Shown: positions 1 to 13,662, numbered from the stretch's first letter. The stretch is 64,000 nucleotides of DNA from Protea cynaroides (GCA_028583415.1 CM053276.1:141133902-141197901); one strand, 5' to 3'. Program-made: numbers and translations. The notes: generated by a model from the letters alone, not told the origin.

Positions 1-1093
1 AATTGTGATCCAGCTGCACGCTAGAGAGTTTACTCTGCACATAAACCAATGTATTGGCATCAACGTTGAACAAACTCCAGCCACTGAAACTCAACTTAAA
101 AGACGATCAGATTTGAAAAGAGTTTAATCCGTTTTTGGAACCCACCTGGGCCTACTCATAGCCTCTACTCTAGGGCCCCTCTCAAATCATGTGGACTACA
201 AATCCACGGATGTAGGTGACATCACTTCGTATATGTATGCAGCACGCGGCAGTCCTACCAACGTCCACTTGGACAAAAGTGGAACTCTTTATCTCCAATG
301 GCTGCATGACAAATCCGATAAAGAGCCATGTTGCGTTCTTCAGATCCTACCACAGTTTCTCAATTTTTGCCAGGTACGAAAGAATATAAACCTTGGACAG
401 GTTAGGACTACTGATTTTTGAAACATTCCAGTTTTATCTTCCAACTGAGATTTGAAAAATCCTAACCGCAAAGGTCAAATGTTTATGGTGAAATAGGGAA
501 AATTTTATTACAACAACATTGGTGGAAATAAAACAAAAAATACTTGCAAGTTTACATTTTTGTTCTTCTAGTGTAACCTAATTTTTTTCAATTAGAATAA
601 ATCTTTTCATTTTCAAATTGAAAATTTAAAAACCTTTTCTTATTCTTATCTCTAGTAATTTTTGGAAATAAAACAATGGGTAATTAAAAAATATATATTT
701 AGAACATGACACCTTCTTTTAATTGTCTTTTATCTTATTCTCAAAAGTTCTTTAAGCTCATGGTAAGAGGAGTTTAAAAAAACAAAAAAATAAATAAATA
801 AATAAACTATCACTATGTCAGTATCCAGAGTTATCATTTATCTATAATGATTTTTCGAATAGACATGTAAAATAACAGAAATCACCCTCACTAAAAACAA
901 AAAACAAGTGTATTTGTACCAAGAGGGCAAAAAAGTGAGGATAAAGATTGCCATTTATTTATTCTTACATACCATCATTCTGTGGCACTAAAATACAGAT
1001 TGGGACATTCAACAGGAATAACAAATATAGATAATAGATAAACAATGCCCCACCTAGAACCGTATAAAGAACATATAAATAAGGATATCTTAA
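1..1093. other. left flank, no recognisable gene
   Basis: No gene family is recognised here. An open frame on the plus strand at about 191-421 has no ATG at its start and matches nothing I know; it could be the edge of an unknown gene or chance. From about 480 to 960 the DNA is very AT-rich with short A-runs and an AAAT-type run near 780-805. The part next to 1094 probably holds the 3' untranslated region of the minus-strand fucose gene, since TTTATT (AATAAA on the minus strand) occurs near 955-962. Confidence 0.5.
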
Positions 1094-4000
1094 CTATTCC
1101 AGAAAGATATTCCAATTGTAGATTTTCAAGTCAAAATCTGAAGCTTCTTCAAGCAATTGCCTCAGTTCTTTAGCTCTCCCTATGTCCTTTGCGAGTAACA
1201 ACGCAAATCCCCCACCACCAGCACCAACGAGCTTGTAACCACAGCAAAAGCGGCCAGCCAAAGCAAAAAGCCTATCCACAGATTCATTGCTGCAAAAAGG
1301 GTCCAACTCTTGATGCAGCCTCCAAGCCTCCAGCATTATATCCCCCAGTTCATCCAAGTCTCCATTCATCAAAGCTTCCCGGCCAATCTTCGCCAGTTCA
1401 GTGAGCCGTTTTATACTCGATACAAGTAGGTTATCATGTTGGAGATATCGAATTACCACCTTCTGCAGGACTTGCCTTGCAAGCCGAACCTGCATTGTGG
1501 TAGTATGAGATAAATTTTGGTCAGGTGGAACTGGAATTTCTTCTTTAAAATAGCAACTTCTTTATGGAGCTGATTGTCGGGTGTGAAAAACAATCACATA
1601 AATGAGGTTAAGTGTAGCTGAGATGAGGTAAGTGTTGTGATCAGTGGCAACTGGCAAATGAAAAAAAAGAAGAAAAGAACACCTAAGAGGCGATTTAAGA
1701 GACACGTGCAACAGAGGTCATTGAATGCACCAGGACGGACTGATGGCAGAGTGCATGCTTTCGAAAACAAGCTGAACACAGACCTAAACAACTTAACAAG
1801 CCAGAATCTCTACCCTTTTCTCAAAAATTTCAATTCTAATTTTATCTCTCAATCCCACATTTAATATCAATGTATGCCTAAATCTGCTAATTTTGTTACT
1901 AGAAGAATAATAATAATGAACTGCTCATCAGCTGCGCATGTGGATTGCTTATCTGAGCAGCATTATCAAGTGAAACACGTCAACTGAAGTCTTGGTGTTT
2001 TAGTGAGACAGTCTGAAACAGTAAGTAAAGTGGTATACACCAGGAACAAGAAGATGAAACTTACTTGGCCAGTAAAAACCACGAGCAATCGTTGCTCTAA
2101 TTCCAACACCAACTGAGATGAAGCCACTAGGGGGAACACCTTAAGGCATAATGGTACTCCTGGAAAACTTGAAGTAAATTTAATACCTGGGTATAAACCT
2201 CCAATTTGGTCCTGCCACCCTCCTCCTGTACCCATGATCTGCTCTACAACCAAAACAAGTCGAGCAACATTTTCATTACTGCCATCTCCATCCATTATTT
2301 GCAGAAGTCCTTTCACAACAGCTGCTGCTAAGATGCTGGAAGTTCCCAGGCCACTACCACGTGGAGCCTTGGACCATGTCCTAATCTCTAAGCCCATTGA
2401 TGAAAGGCCCTTGTCATGAATAGCACCAGTCACAAGTAGTGCGGCTTTGACAAGTCGAAATGGATCATCATTATGAAATGGAGTACTAATTGAGGTAGGA
2501 TCATCAATATACAACTGGTTCTCAGTTTCATCACAGATAAGTACTCCGTTGGTCATTGTTGTCTCTATTGTTGTTCCAACTGGAAGAGAACCTTCCAAGC
2601 TTATTGCCATATTCAAAACACAACCAGAACGCTCCAAGCTCCATGGAGGTGTGTCACTCCAACCACCAACGAAGTCCACACGAACCGGCAACTCTATCCT
2701 TGCTCTTCTCAGGCAGAATGATTGGTCAACAAATTCATCAAGGTTATTCTTTCCATTTGCCAAAAGAGATCCACCATCAGAAGATTTCAAGAGATGGTCT
2801 GAGGAAAGGACAAGCACTTGTGAATCAGGAACCTACTAAATATTCAGGACTACAAAAATGGAAATGAAATTAAACAATGTATTAGTTGCCCAGGATAATA
2901 CAGAAAGATGCAACAAATTAGTGATAATTTATCCCAACTTGCCAATTTTGGAAAAAATAGATCTTCCAAATCAATGGTTGTTAGATTTATTCTTGGATTC
3001 ATTTGTTGTTTTATTATTTTGCTTCTAGTTTATTGGTAAAACAACCACCTATTTGATTCAATTTTCTGACCAATTCATTGCCTTATTTTGAAATCGGTGC
3101 TGCAATAATACAATAAATAAATATAACTATAAATTATAATTAATAGTGGTCATATTCAATAATAGTAATGGTAACAAAAAATATTAATTATAGTTATACG
3201 TTACAACTAGGAATAATGGTTGATTTGTTGATACGGATCTATCATTATTGCATGCACTATTATTTTTCAGTTGTGACACAATGGGACATCTTGTGAATCA
3301 CCTACTTTTTGTGAATTGTATCAAAACCTTACTTAATGACAGCAAACATTGCAATCTATGGTATAAGTTAGATTTGTGTGAAAACAGATTAAATCCAGTG
3401 ACACCATAAACCATTGCATTGCATGCAACCCTGACCAAGAATGATAGTCAAGTAATGTCATGGAACAGAAGGAAGTTACAGTTAATTTCATTGTTTTCGA
3501 TGGTCAAGAAAGCCAGTGAACTGATCAGGTCAGATTGCTGCAGTAGTCCAATTATGTTATTTTGAGGCACAACCACAAGATTGTCCTAGAGAAGCCCAGG
3601 GACTAGCAAATGCCTTGATTCACATGAACTGAGGTGCAATCTCTGTTAACCTTGTAAGTCACGCAAGGTGCCAAAATGAATTGCTGATTGGAATTTTGAC
3701 ATACACTAAGCATTTACATCTAATTCGATCTGTGTGCACAGAAATTAACAGTAATATGTCGCAACTCATTGAGGCACTCACTGCAAGAGCAAGGTTGCCT
3801 GTCCAAGCCTAGCTTGCCCACCAAAGGAACAACTTTCTTGCCTTGCCTACATACAGCAATGACCTGAGGTCCAGAAAATCCAATGAATCCTCATTAACTT
3901 AAATGATACATTACCACAATGCCACAGGATATCAGCCAAGACAAGGAAATGCAAATACCATTTCCATGCTTTCAGCCAGCATATAGCACCTTAAATCAAG

Positions 4001-7000
4001 ACAGATGGAGAAAATTCCCATTTCCCCAGACTCACTCCTTTCCAATTTCCCATTTCCCACTTCACTATCCTTCAAAATATAAAAATTTGTAACTATTACC
4101 TCCAAATCCATACTTAACTGCTGATGCAGTTTCATCAGCAACCGAAGCCCAAACAATCGGCTCCAATTCGCAAGCTCTTGTTTCTTCTCCACATGCCCGA
4201 AGAAGATCAACCTGCACCTGGTATGCCCTGCTTTTGGGAAGAATCCTTGTGTTTTGAGTCAGGGTATTTGGACACAGGGCCACAAATTCTTTACAAATTT
4301 TGACCCCTGATACTTCATTTTGCAGAATTTCTTCACACAACTGAAACAAGTTGCGCCCAAGCAAACCATAATTAATGCAAGCCTTGGCAATGCCAGCTGC
4401 AATATCTGCTTGATGATTACTGGAGCCCAAGCAAAGTTGTGTAAAGTTTATTGATCTATGCAACTCCTCCAAACTGACACGTTGTGAACTTCTCCACAAT
4501 GGCAGCATAGATTTGTTTTCCTGATTGCTCAAACCCATCAACCATGTCGCCAGGCTAAGCATCTCAAAATAGGGCAGGATGGGGAATATCTTTGCATTCC
4601 ACAAGCACTTCTCCTGCATACCTGATAAATTCCAAACATCACTTTCTTGAATGCCTAAATCTTGTAAGACATTCTTCCAAGGCATTCCACAAAAAGTCCC
4701 ATTGGAAAGTGAAACTTTTGGGTTATCATGAAGGCCACAATAGACAATAATCTTTTCTGTACGTCCTACCAAGGGAACCTCCCAAAGACAATGGCGATCT
4801 GGCAGTGTGAACCAAAATAAATCACCTATTGACAAATCCTTAATGCCTCGTGGGATATTAACTCCAACAACTATACAGTGGGAGCCTATCTGTATTCTAC
4901 CAGAAAGTGATGAATCATAAATCAGAGAATCCTCCCCAACTGAGACCCCAGGTGCAATTTTACTTGAAAGTATAATAGCAGATGCTGCAATATCAGATTC
5001 AGTAGTCGCAGGAATAGAACACAAGTGCCTTCGACCTACAAGCCCTGAACCAGATCTTAGGTGATCCAGAACTTCACTGGAGGTTCCAAAATGTAGGAAT
5101 GACAGATCATCTGTAATCATAAAGAAAAGGGAATTTGAGTAAAATTTTAAGGACAGACAACAAGAAAATAACTTGAACAGATAAATGTAAATTTAATGTA
5201 CTCAATATGAACTCAAGAATTCCTACAAATATAAATATTTTATTCCAACTAATAGTTCTAAAAACCCCTAAAAATTGGGATCAGTCTTAACTGCTATGTT
5301 ATCAGGATGCAGGTGCAGCTGTCAGGGGCTGACATAGACACAGGCATTGGACTTACAAAATTCTAAAAAGTACGATTTGGGCACTAGGAGGATGCACGAA
5401 TTTTTAAAAAAATCTATAATATATTTGTAAGTATTTCTATATTACAAGAATAAATGTGTTAAAGAAAAATATTTCAAAATAAGAGATTTTAAATAGGAGC
5501 CATACTTCATTTATGGTCCCTAGATCTATACACCCTCAAAGTTTCAAAGATAATAACTGAAAGAGAGAGACGAGATGGGCCCTACCAAACAGTCATCATC
5601 TTTGATTTCTAGAGAATAAACTCAAAAAATTTGCTACAGAAAAAGAATAGAAGAAGAAGAGAACAGAGAGAGAAGTAACTAGATAAGCTACAACTTTAAT
5701 GCAAGCTACAATTAACACTAGGACTTGAGGAAATAACAGCAGAAGCTGCAAAGTTGAGAAATAACCCGGCTCCAATTCATAAAGTACAATAATCCAATTG
5801 CATAGATGGGCTAGATCCCCTTCCTTCTTTATATAGCTACAAATGCTCTGAAAAAATAAGTATGGGTATATTTCCAGTTGAATAGTAGCCCATCCTAAGG
5901 GTTTCTCTTGTTGTCGTTTGTTTTGCAATATTTTTTTTTTTTTTCAAGAAAACTTCGAAAACTGGAAACCCTTTGACTTTCTAGTTCCAAACACATGTTA
6001 CTCTTGCTATGATCTGGGAGGTGGGGGAGGGGAATGAACTAGAAGCTCCTAATTGATTCAACTCGCCGAAAACAAGAATTAGAACTACTTTCTAGTTCTT
6101 CATTGTAAGACCCAAAATACTATTATGATTCCAGTTTCCACACTACAAATTTATCAACTCTAAACTAAAACTTCTTATTGACTTAACCTTCCAAAATTAG
6201 AAACCATCAGAGCGTGAAACGTTGTTAGTAAACTGATCATAGTTTTTCCTCGAACACCTCAAAATAACAATATTGTGGTCTCATTGAAAGGTATCTGAAT
6301 AACCTTTCAAATGGCACCAATATCATGCCACAAGAATCAGTTTTGGCCTTTTGAAAATAACTCCAAAGATATGTAACAGAAATAAAACATATAATGACTA
6401 AAGCTTGCAAAGCTTCTGCGTCACATGGTTTAGTTATAAGTCCCAAATTCTATATGTACCCCATGTACTTCACTTTTTGATATGACAAATAAAAATATAT
6501 TTCCACTGCTTTGAGATCTAGTCCCAATTTCTTTATCATCTGTTTCTTCTCTAACTTTCTGCAACTCTTTTGCTATTCTAAACTGTCTCCAGACAAAACA
6601 CAGATCTTCAATTCCCTCTAAATTCATTTAGCAAGATCCTACATCAGTTCCATGAATTTGGTTGTCCTTCATGCAATAATGTCTCTTCATTTGTAGAGAC
6701 AATTTAGAAAACATCTTCACCGTTGAATTACAGAAAAACATTCTGTATTTTAAATTTTGATTTTACATGCAGGATATCCTTGCCAGGTTTCTAAGCAGTA
6801 GCAGCATCCTCACATTTTCAAAGGGGTCTTATCATAAGAGACATGTCAACATCTGAGTCGCAAATGAAAAAGGTGGGTGTGGGTGTGGGTGTGGGTGTGG
6901 GTGTGGGTGGGGGTGGGGGTGGGGGGGATAGTGGGTGGGAGTGGGGGGGATAGAACTATATAAAAAAAATGCTAAGATATTGAATTATGACTTCATGTTT

Positions 7001-9246
7001 AAAAACCAATCACAAACTTTAATAGTTTCTGCAATGGAACCATCCATATATTCTTTCTCAAATCTGAAGATTTCAGTTGTTCGTTTTATCATATAAGATA
7101 TTGTTATGACAGAATTCTCTTGGGAATGTTGTACTCTTGTTTATCGAATCTGATGAGCAGATGAAGTTGATATCTACTAAAGTATTGACAATGTTTGTTA
7201 CAACAAATGTTCAAATTCAAAACCTCCTTTAAGATAGGAGGCAGTGTTGTAGATAACTGCAACCACTGTAAACAGCTTTGGAATTTCCGTGTGACGATCT
7301 CATTGTGCCAGGTGTGTTTTGATGAGGTGGCAAACAGTGTGCCAAGTGTGATCGTTTACCAGATATAATCAGAACATCATCTCAAATCAAGAAAATTTCA
7401 AACAGCTTTAGAACTAGTATAAAATTAATTAAATAAGGAATATGACACAATCACAATCATTCTGGTAGTCTTATGGCAGTACTATAACAATATGATCATT
7501 CTGATACTTCAGATGACTATAACATACAGGCACAATAGCTGAACATTGTGTGATTTCCCAATCCACTAATTAGTTCTTTTCCCATGGGACGATGCTTCAA
7601 CCACTCATGTTTTGCAGGTACCCAGGCTGCCACTAAATCTTCATATAAGCTCATCTGCATATTTTTCAAAAGAAATACATAAATGATGTTTGACTCAAAA
7701 TTCCACCAATGAGACAAAGTAGGCATACCAGTGTGTGGAATACAATAAATAATAAGATTTTTTTTACCAAGAGAGGAGGAGGTTATACTGTACTCTCAAT
7801 AAGTATCATTTTTTTTGGGTAAGTAACAAGTATCATTGCAATATAAAGGTCAAAAAAGATAATTTCCAATCCTATGGCTTGTTGTAGAGCAATAAAAGTA
7901 AAATTCAATGATTTTTTAACCAAAATGAGCATCTCCAAATACTTGCAATGTTTGCTCGTACAGACACGGGAGTTGGAACTAAAGTGACATCACAAGCCAC
8001 TGGTTGAGACCTGCTGAGAAACTAATATATCTACAAGAAGAATTACTGGAAAGACAAAATGACTAGGAAGAGAATAAAAACCCAACAAACACAGAATGAT
8101 GATCACCAACATATAAAATCCAACTGATAGTGTCAAACACTGGGATGCTCCAGGAACTGTTTCATCTTTTGCAATTAAGGGAGTCTATCTACTTTTCCTT
8201 TGGTTTAGTTTTTGAAAAGGTCCTTTGGTTTAGTTTTAAAAAAAAAAGGGAAATTTCACCCACACCCCCTGTAGTTTGGATTAATAACATGCGCCCACCT
8301 TTTTGCAATAATTACACTAACATACCCTGAAGACAACCAAACGGTCAAACGTTAACTAGACTCACAGAATAGTTAAAAAGACATTTTTACCCCCCAACAC
8401 CATTCCCTCTGATTTTTATATTTTCTATATTTATTTTTACAAATTCAGTCATTCTCTGCAACGTCTTCATCCTCTAGAACAACTATTTCACTGGCTTGTC
8501 ATCGGACGCCGGTTTCGTGTCTAGTCTACTTTAATCGAGTTCATCAGTGACCTGTTAGGCTCAGTCTGAGTTGATGAATAGCCTCCCAAGGTTCCCTTTT
8601 TCCTCACTGGTCTTTCTGGCAATGACTACCACCATCCTCTCTGGGTCCTCTCCTCAACCGGCCAAAATTTCGTCGCTAAAACCCATGTGGCAAAGTGGCC
8701 AGCATGGCTGACTGGTGTGAACAGATGGACACCCCTGACCTCTGCAACTTCATGATGAAGATCCCGAAGTGCGAAACCTGCTACAATACAACCAGATTGG
8801 CCACCGTGGTACTCTCACAAAGCTCAACCAGGCAATGACTAAGATCCATTCCCTTCTTAAGTTTAATCATATTCAAGGCAAGCCACAACTCAAGGATTGC
8901 AAGCAAGAGTTTGACTTTGCCTCATTGATAACCAATGCACTGAAGCAGATCAAGGGTCAGTCTGAGTTGATGAATAGCCTTTCTGTTGTTGAGGTCCACA
9001 TTCAGGAGTGATGTCCTTTCGGAGGCCGTCCTTGTCTTCTCTGCTACTGCTTCTTCTAAGAAAGAAGCTGCCTGAGTCGAGACCCGGAATTTGATCACTC
9101 ACTTGCAGATCGGGAATCCGGAGTCGAAGAGCGCCAGATCAAACTCTCTGTTTATTGGGAAATCTCATCCACCATTCCTCCCATGGAACCATAAAGCCCC
9201 AAACAGCTCACAAACAGATCTGGATTATATATATATATATATATAT

Positions 9247-9292
<46 letters not shown>

Positions 9293-12200
9293 TAACCAGA
9301 AAAACATATGAATTATTTCCAAAGATCGTATAACTTAAACCTAGTTTTGTAATCAAACACGCACATACTCGGATCCTACAGCCGCTGGTGCAGTGATGTT
9401 TCTGTTTTGGGCGATTAGTCTGAGATTGTCACTCAAGGACAGGGAAGATGAACTCAGCAGGCTAGTCTTAATGGCTTTGCTCTGTTTTCTCCATTACAGA
9501 TATCTCTCACATGTCACACCAATAGCCCATTCTAAATAGGATTTCAAGGCCAAACAATCGAATGCAAGCCACTTTCTTCAATTCTGGGGATTGAAGATAT
9601 CGGAGATATGTCCCTTACTACCTTTTGCCAATGGAAGAGAGGGCTGATGGCGGTTTGGTGGGTTTGAGGAAAGGATAAAGGGATGCCCTGGGCATCTGTT
9701 TTCCAATAAACTATATTCACTTAAGAGTCCTATCATCCATAAAAAATGTGTATGTGAAGATTACTGAGCCCCCCCCCCCCAAAAAAAAAAAAAAAACACC
9801 CCCCAAACCCTAATTTAGTCAAAAGAATTATAAACTTTTGTACAGAACAGATCATGCATGTACTCAGAATACAACTCATCCAAGTTACAATGAAGCATTG
9901 TAGTTTTACTACTTTTAAGTGCATGAAAGATACCATACATCAAAACATCAGGCTGTAGGTATAAAACATTAGGACAAAAATGAACAGGGACAGAGTGCAC
10001 CGAATAAAAGTGATTATCCTTGCCCAAGCACATCAATTGGAGGACAGTAACTTGCCTCTGTTCTGCTCTTCAGAAGTTCAAGAATCATTGCTTCACTGGA
10101 ATTTGCAAGCATAAGGAGATCAAACCAGGCTTTACCTCTAACAGCTATTATTCCTGTATCAAGCAATGCTCTACCATCAGGTAGAAGTGCCTGGTTCTCA
10201 ACAAGCTCCTTTACATTGGGTTTCTGTAAAAGATTCTCAACCAAAGAGAGTGAATAAGTTCTCTCCAGAATCCCAGTTTTTGATGCTACAATAACACCAT
10301 GGTTGGAAGCAATGTCTATGGTGATAGGAACGGTGATAATGCAGGATGCATCTGCAGGAAGAACCATATTAAAAGCTTCGAAACATGGGAGTACATCTCC
10401 AGTCATGATGAATATACCACCTACAAGGACAAAGAAGTTCCTCTTAAGTTTTCTAAATGTCACAAAAAAAAAAAACTTCAAGAAAAGGATAATAGTAGCT
10501 TGTAATGAGGAAAGTGGCCAAAGGTAATAAATCATTAACTCAATCAACATAGCATTAAAATAAGACTAAATCCATTGCATTTTTCAGAGACTTTCTTCTG
10601 GCAAGCAGCAATTGCCATATGCACTCCCTCCTTAAGGGTTGAGGATTGGATTGGGTGGATACAGTTTCCTTTTATTCAATGAAATTGGAAAAAGGACATA
10701 CCAGCAGACATATAAACTTAAATAAAAGACATTGAAACTTAGATGTGAAACCCTTTATAAGAGAACATAAGTGATGTGATATAAACAGAAGCAAAAGGAA
10801 ACACAATTGAAAGACAATGAATAAGTACTCAATTCATGAGCAATAAACTCAACCAGACATAAAATCCAGAAAGGAAAACAGATCTTTTCCATAACATTGA
10901 TTAGTACCACAAAGATTGAATGGAGTACAATTAACATCAGTAAGATGACCAAGTAGTGCCAGATATTCCAGGGCATCATTCTGTATTTTTAACATCTATA
11001 TGTAGCAATTTTTACATAAAATGAAGAAAATTAGGAAAAGTTTACAATTATCACCAGAAAAAGAGTTTGAGGGCCTTTGAGTTTGAGAACCCAACTCTCT
11101 CCCCCCCCCCAAACAAAAAAAAACCCTCCAACTTCATGCCACAGATATGTCAAGCCAATGCAGTTTTAGTGTTTAACAATAAGGACATGACAAAGGATAT
11201 TTGGAGGTCACAGTTAACTGAAAATTCACGCGATAACAGTAGTTCCCTGATTCACAGTACATTAATTAACAACAAATAATCTAAACAGGAAGATTCTGAA
11301 ACTGATCCATAGTTACATGTGATCACTTAATTACACAAGTTGATAGTGATCATTTGAGTTTATTCCATATATAAAAGACTTCAAGATTGATAAGGTCTCC
11401 TTTCTTTTCAATTTTTTTATATACAGTAGAACCTTAGAACCTAGTTTCATGATCGTATAAGGTCACTGACAAGGTAACCTTGGTTCTCAAAAGCTTGTCT
11501 TGCACATGATGAAATTGCAAGTATATGGTCAAAAAGCAGCGGAACTGGCCCGTCAGGATCATCTTCTGCCAAATACGGCAGTGGTAGGAAAACTTTTCCC
11601 ATTGGGTTTGCCCATGGGACCCTTTTAGAGTCACCTCCAGCATGAAGTAAGAGTATATGCTTTTTGGCCATGGAAGAGGCCACTGAAAGGAGAGTTATCT
11701 CTTGGTTGGACCTTTCCTGTGGAGCTGAAAAAACTGAACTGCCATGCTTAGCATTTGCAACCTGCAGATGATACATATCCAATCAAATACAGAAATAGGA
11801 AGAGTTTATCACACTACCAAACAACCAATTCAAGGCTTAGTATCGAAAGTTTGAAACATATGACAGAGCAATAAAAGAAATTTAGAACCCTCAATTAATA
11901 TGCATAAAGAAAGCACAAAAATTTTCCTTGTTCCGGTACATGCAAGAAATATTAGAGACTAAATGCTAACATAATAAAAGTATTCTATGCATGGAAAACA
12001 CATGATTCTAACTTTAATACCAGGGTTGGGGTCAGGGGAATGGCTGAAGTACTTTGGATAAAAACTCTTAGTTATGCTTTGATTTGAAGGAACATAATAT
12101 ACTTTATTTCTCTTATTTTCAAGTCATTATTAAGGGCTAGTGTGCATAAGTTACTGTTACAGTCGGAAATCACCCGTCGGTCTGCGATCCAAGCAACCTG

Positions 12201-13579
12201 CAATCACAGAGATGAGACAATGGAGTTGGGCGACTAAATCCCGGGTACATTCCGATGCCTAAGTCAGATCCCCTATGTAAACAGTCAAAGCTATCTCCAG
12301 TTTACAGAAAGAGGGGAACGTAGAGAGAGTTTGAGTTTAGGAAATATGAGATCCGTCATTTTACCTTGGGGGTCTTCATTTACTTATAGAGATTGGGAAG
12401 AAGCATGGAATGACCGGGACTCAGGGAAGTAGATCGCCAATAGGATTGCCAGGTGTCGCTCTGAGGAACACCCAGGTCATAAACTCCGAACAGGAGTAGG
12501 AGACTGTAGACAAGGAAGCTAAGTCGATCAGTAATAAGAGTGACTCGTGCCGCCATACGAGTGGTCGTATGGCCGTGATGATTGACATCGTATTGTACTA
12601 GGAGAAGGACTCCTCTGATGTAACCTAGTCGCCTTAGGACTCTGGACTCCGAACGAGAGACGTAACCCGGTAGGATTATACCTCCGACCATACGCCGTGT
12701 CCTAATAGGACTGTATCTTCGACCAAGAGAAGTAACCGGATAGAATTATGACTCCGACCAGACAAGGCCGAATACCACTTTATCATGCCTGGTCGACCTA
12801 GGTGATTTTGGGTGCCACGTGTAAGATTTCCATTAGGTGATATTTTTTCCCATAACAGTTACGAACGTAAAATTTACGTTTTCACAAAATAAATAAAACA
12901 CAGTTCAACGTTATAATGCTTATTTGAATGGTAAATGACTTAAGGCAAAAACATATAAGACTAGCAATGGAAAAGGGCCATCAACCAGAAAGAAACAGTT
13001 TAAGCAGAACATACCAAGACCAGCAAAGTGAAACTTTGAAGCATAATTAAAGTGAAATTATATGCATAATTCGACCGTAATGGAGAAGGAGATTCACGCC
13101 CAGTACAGGGGTCTTGTTCTAAACAATATGGTTGAAAAGATTCAAGATTCAAAGGCATTAGCAGGTTAGCTTCAAAACGTGCTCAGGGAAGTACAAAATA
13201 GTAGATCAACAATGCAAAGCAAACAGCAGAGTACCTGGGCGTGTGGACCAAGATCAAGCTTCTGAAAATGGGCAGCAAGGGCAGCAATGGCATTGAGAGT
13301 GGCAGCACCGGAGCCAATGCGAGCACCATCCGGATCGGGGACAGCGAGGGTGATGGTGGAGCTGGCAATCCGACCCACACGCTTGGCTCGCTGGAGCTGC
13401 CATTCGTAGAGTGCTGCTTGCTCGGGGCTTGCAGCCGTGAGGACGATGGCGTCCCAAGTTGGAACCCTAGATGGGTGCCTCACAGATAGCCTTAAGTGGT
13501 ACCATGATTTCCGCAAGAGTCCCGCCAAGTCCTCTGTATCCTTCTTCCTCATCCGTCTGTTTTCTCTGGCGCCATCCAT
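1094..13579 (-). CDS. FKGP: bifunctional L-fucokinase/GDP-L-fucose pyrophosphorylase
   Basis: Salvages free L-fucose in the cytosol: the C-terminal GHMP kinase makes fucose-1-phosphate from ATP and the N-terminal pyrophosphorylase makes GDP-fucose from GTP, supplying cell-wall and glycoprotein fucosylation. Seven exons, read right to left: 13235-13579, 11479-11761, 10056-10420, 7528-7654, 4100-5110, 2065-2798, 1094-1489. Phases join in frame to about 1086 residues, close to the 1055 of Arabidopsis FKGP, which it follows end to end. Visible motifs: GSGAATLNA (about 89-97), HAGGDSKR (about 155-162), the kinase glycine loop PRGSGLGTSS (about 856-865) and a C-terminal VGAGGGG motif (about 1042-1048). 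The start was set at 13579 (M-D-G-A-R); in-frame ATGs at 13618 and 13552 are alternatives. Exon 6 begins after a pyrimidine-rich CAG at 2799-2801, which keeps frame and restores the family's D/E-H-L-L segment. Intron 3 has a GC donor. Introns are long and carry repeats. Confidence 0.96.
6872..6952 (+). repeat. G-rich minisatellite (GGGTGT)n
   Basis: Six-base GGGTGT units repeat about six times, then grade into GGGGGT and GGGGGGA runs. It lies in FKGP intron 4, G-rich on the plus strand and so C-rich in the gene's transcript. The many closely spaced G-tracts could fold as a G-quadruplex on the plus strand. Confidence 0.85.
8460..9210 (+). pseudogene. degraded coding-like fragment inside FKGP intron 3
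   Basis: This stretch is less AT-rich than the intron around it and has coding-like frames on the plus strand, opposite FKGP. One frame near 8707-8770 reads M-A-D-W-C-E-Q-M-D-T-P-D-L-C-N-F. Another, from about 8770 to 9011, is open for 80 codons and contains Q-L-K-D-C. The spacing of W-C, P-x-x-C-x-F and L-K-D-C loosely recalls the N-terminal inhibitor domain of plant pectin methylesterases, but the frames do not join, so it is at best a broken copy. A 24-base sequence occurs twice (8561-8584 and 8957-8980). The identity is a guess. Confidence 0.25.
9226..9287. repeat. compound microsatellite (AT)n(GA)n
   Basis: About 11 AT units run directly into about 20 GA units, within FKGP intron 3. Confidence 0.95.
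12155..12857. mobile_element. solo LTR with 5 bp target-site duplication
   Basis: A 703 bp block starts TGTTACAG and ends CATAACA, giving the TG...CA ends and short inverted terminus TGTTA/TAACA of an LTR. It is flanked on both sides by the direct repeat GTTAC (12150-12154 and 12858-12862), the 5 bp duplication made by LTR-retrotransposon integration. No internal retrotransposon genes or second LTR are present, so it is a solo LTR left by recombination between two LTRs. It sits in FKGP intron 1 and is more GC-rich than the intron around it. The superfamily (Copia or Gypsy) cannot be told from the LTR alone. Confidence 0.88.
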
Positions 13580-13662
13580 TATATTCTGCATCTCTCTGGT
13601 GCAGAAACCGTTCGACAAGATTCCAAAAGAAAACCTTCCCCTCCTCTCTGTCAGATATCCAT

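Larger units (their letters stand above)
7655..10055 (-). other. GC-AG intron 3 of FKGP
   Basis: On the minus strand exon 3 ends GAG and the intron begins GCAAGT rather than GT; it ends in TGCAG before ATGAGC. This is the only join that keeps frame and gives the conserved E-M-S-L-Y-E-D-L sequence of FKGP proteins. The nearest GT (GTTACT, four bases further in) would shift the frame. The donor context AG/GCAAGT is the usual strong consensus of GC-AG introns. The intron also holds a degraded gene fragment near 8.46-9.2 kb and an AT/GA microsatellite. Confidence 0.88.

Noticed and set aside
191..421. Possible small protein at the left end
   Set aside because: No ATG at its start, no known similarity, and the surrounding DNA shows no exon signals.
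2818..2834. Alternative start of FKGP exon 6 at the TAG acceptor near 2832
   Set aside because: Joining there to exon 5 shifts the frame; the CAG at 2799-2801 keeps frame, has a better pyrimidine tract and restores the conserved segment.
2834..4074. A missing micro-exon between FKGP exons 5 and 6
   Set aside because: None was needed once the correct acceptor was found, and no matching coding word was seen in the intron.
8245..9700. Pack-MULE at the FKGP intron 3 debris
   Set aside because: The left side resembles a terminal sequence but no inverted partner or 9 bp target duplication was found downstream.
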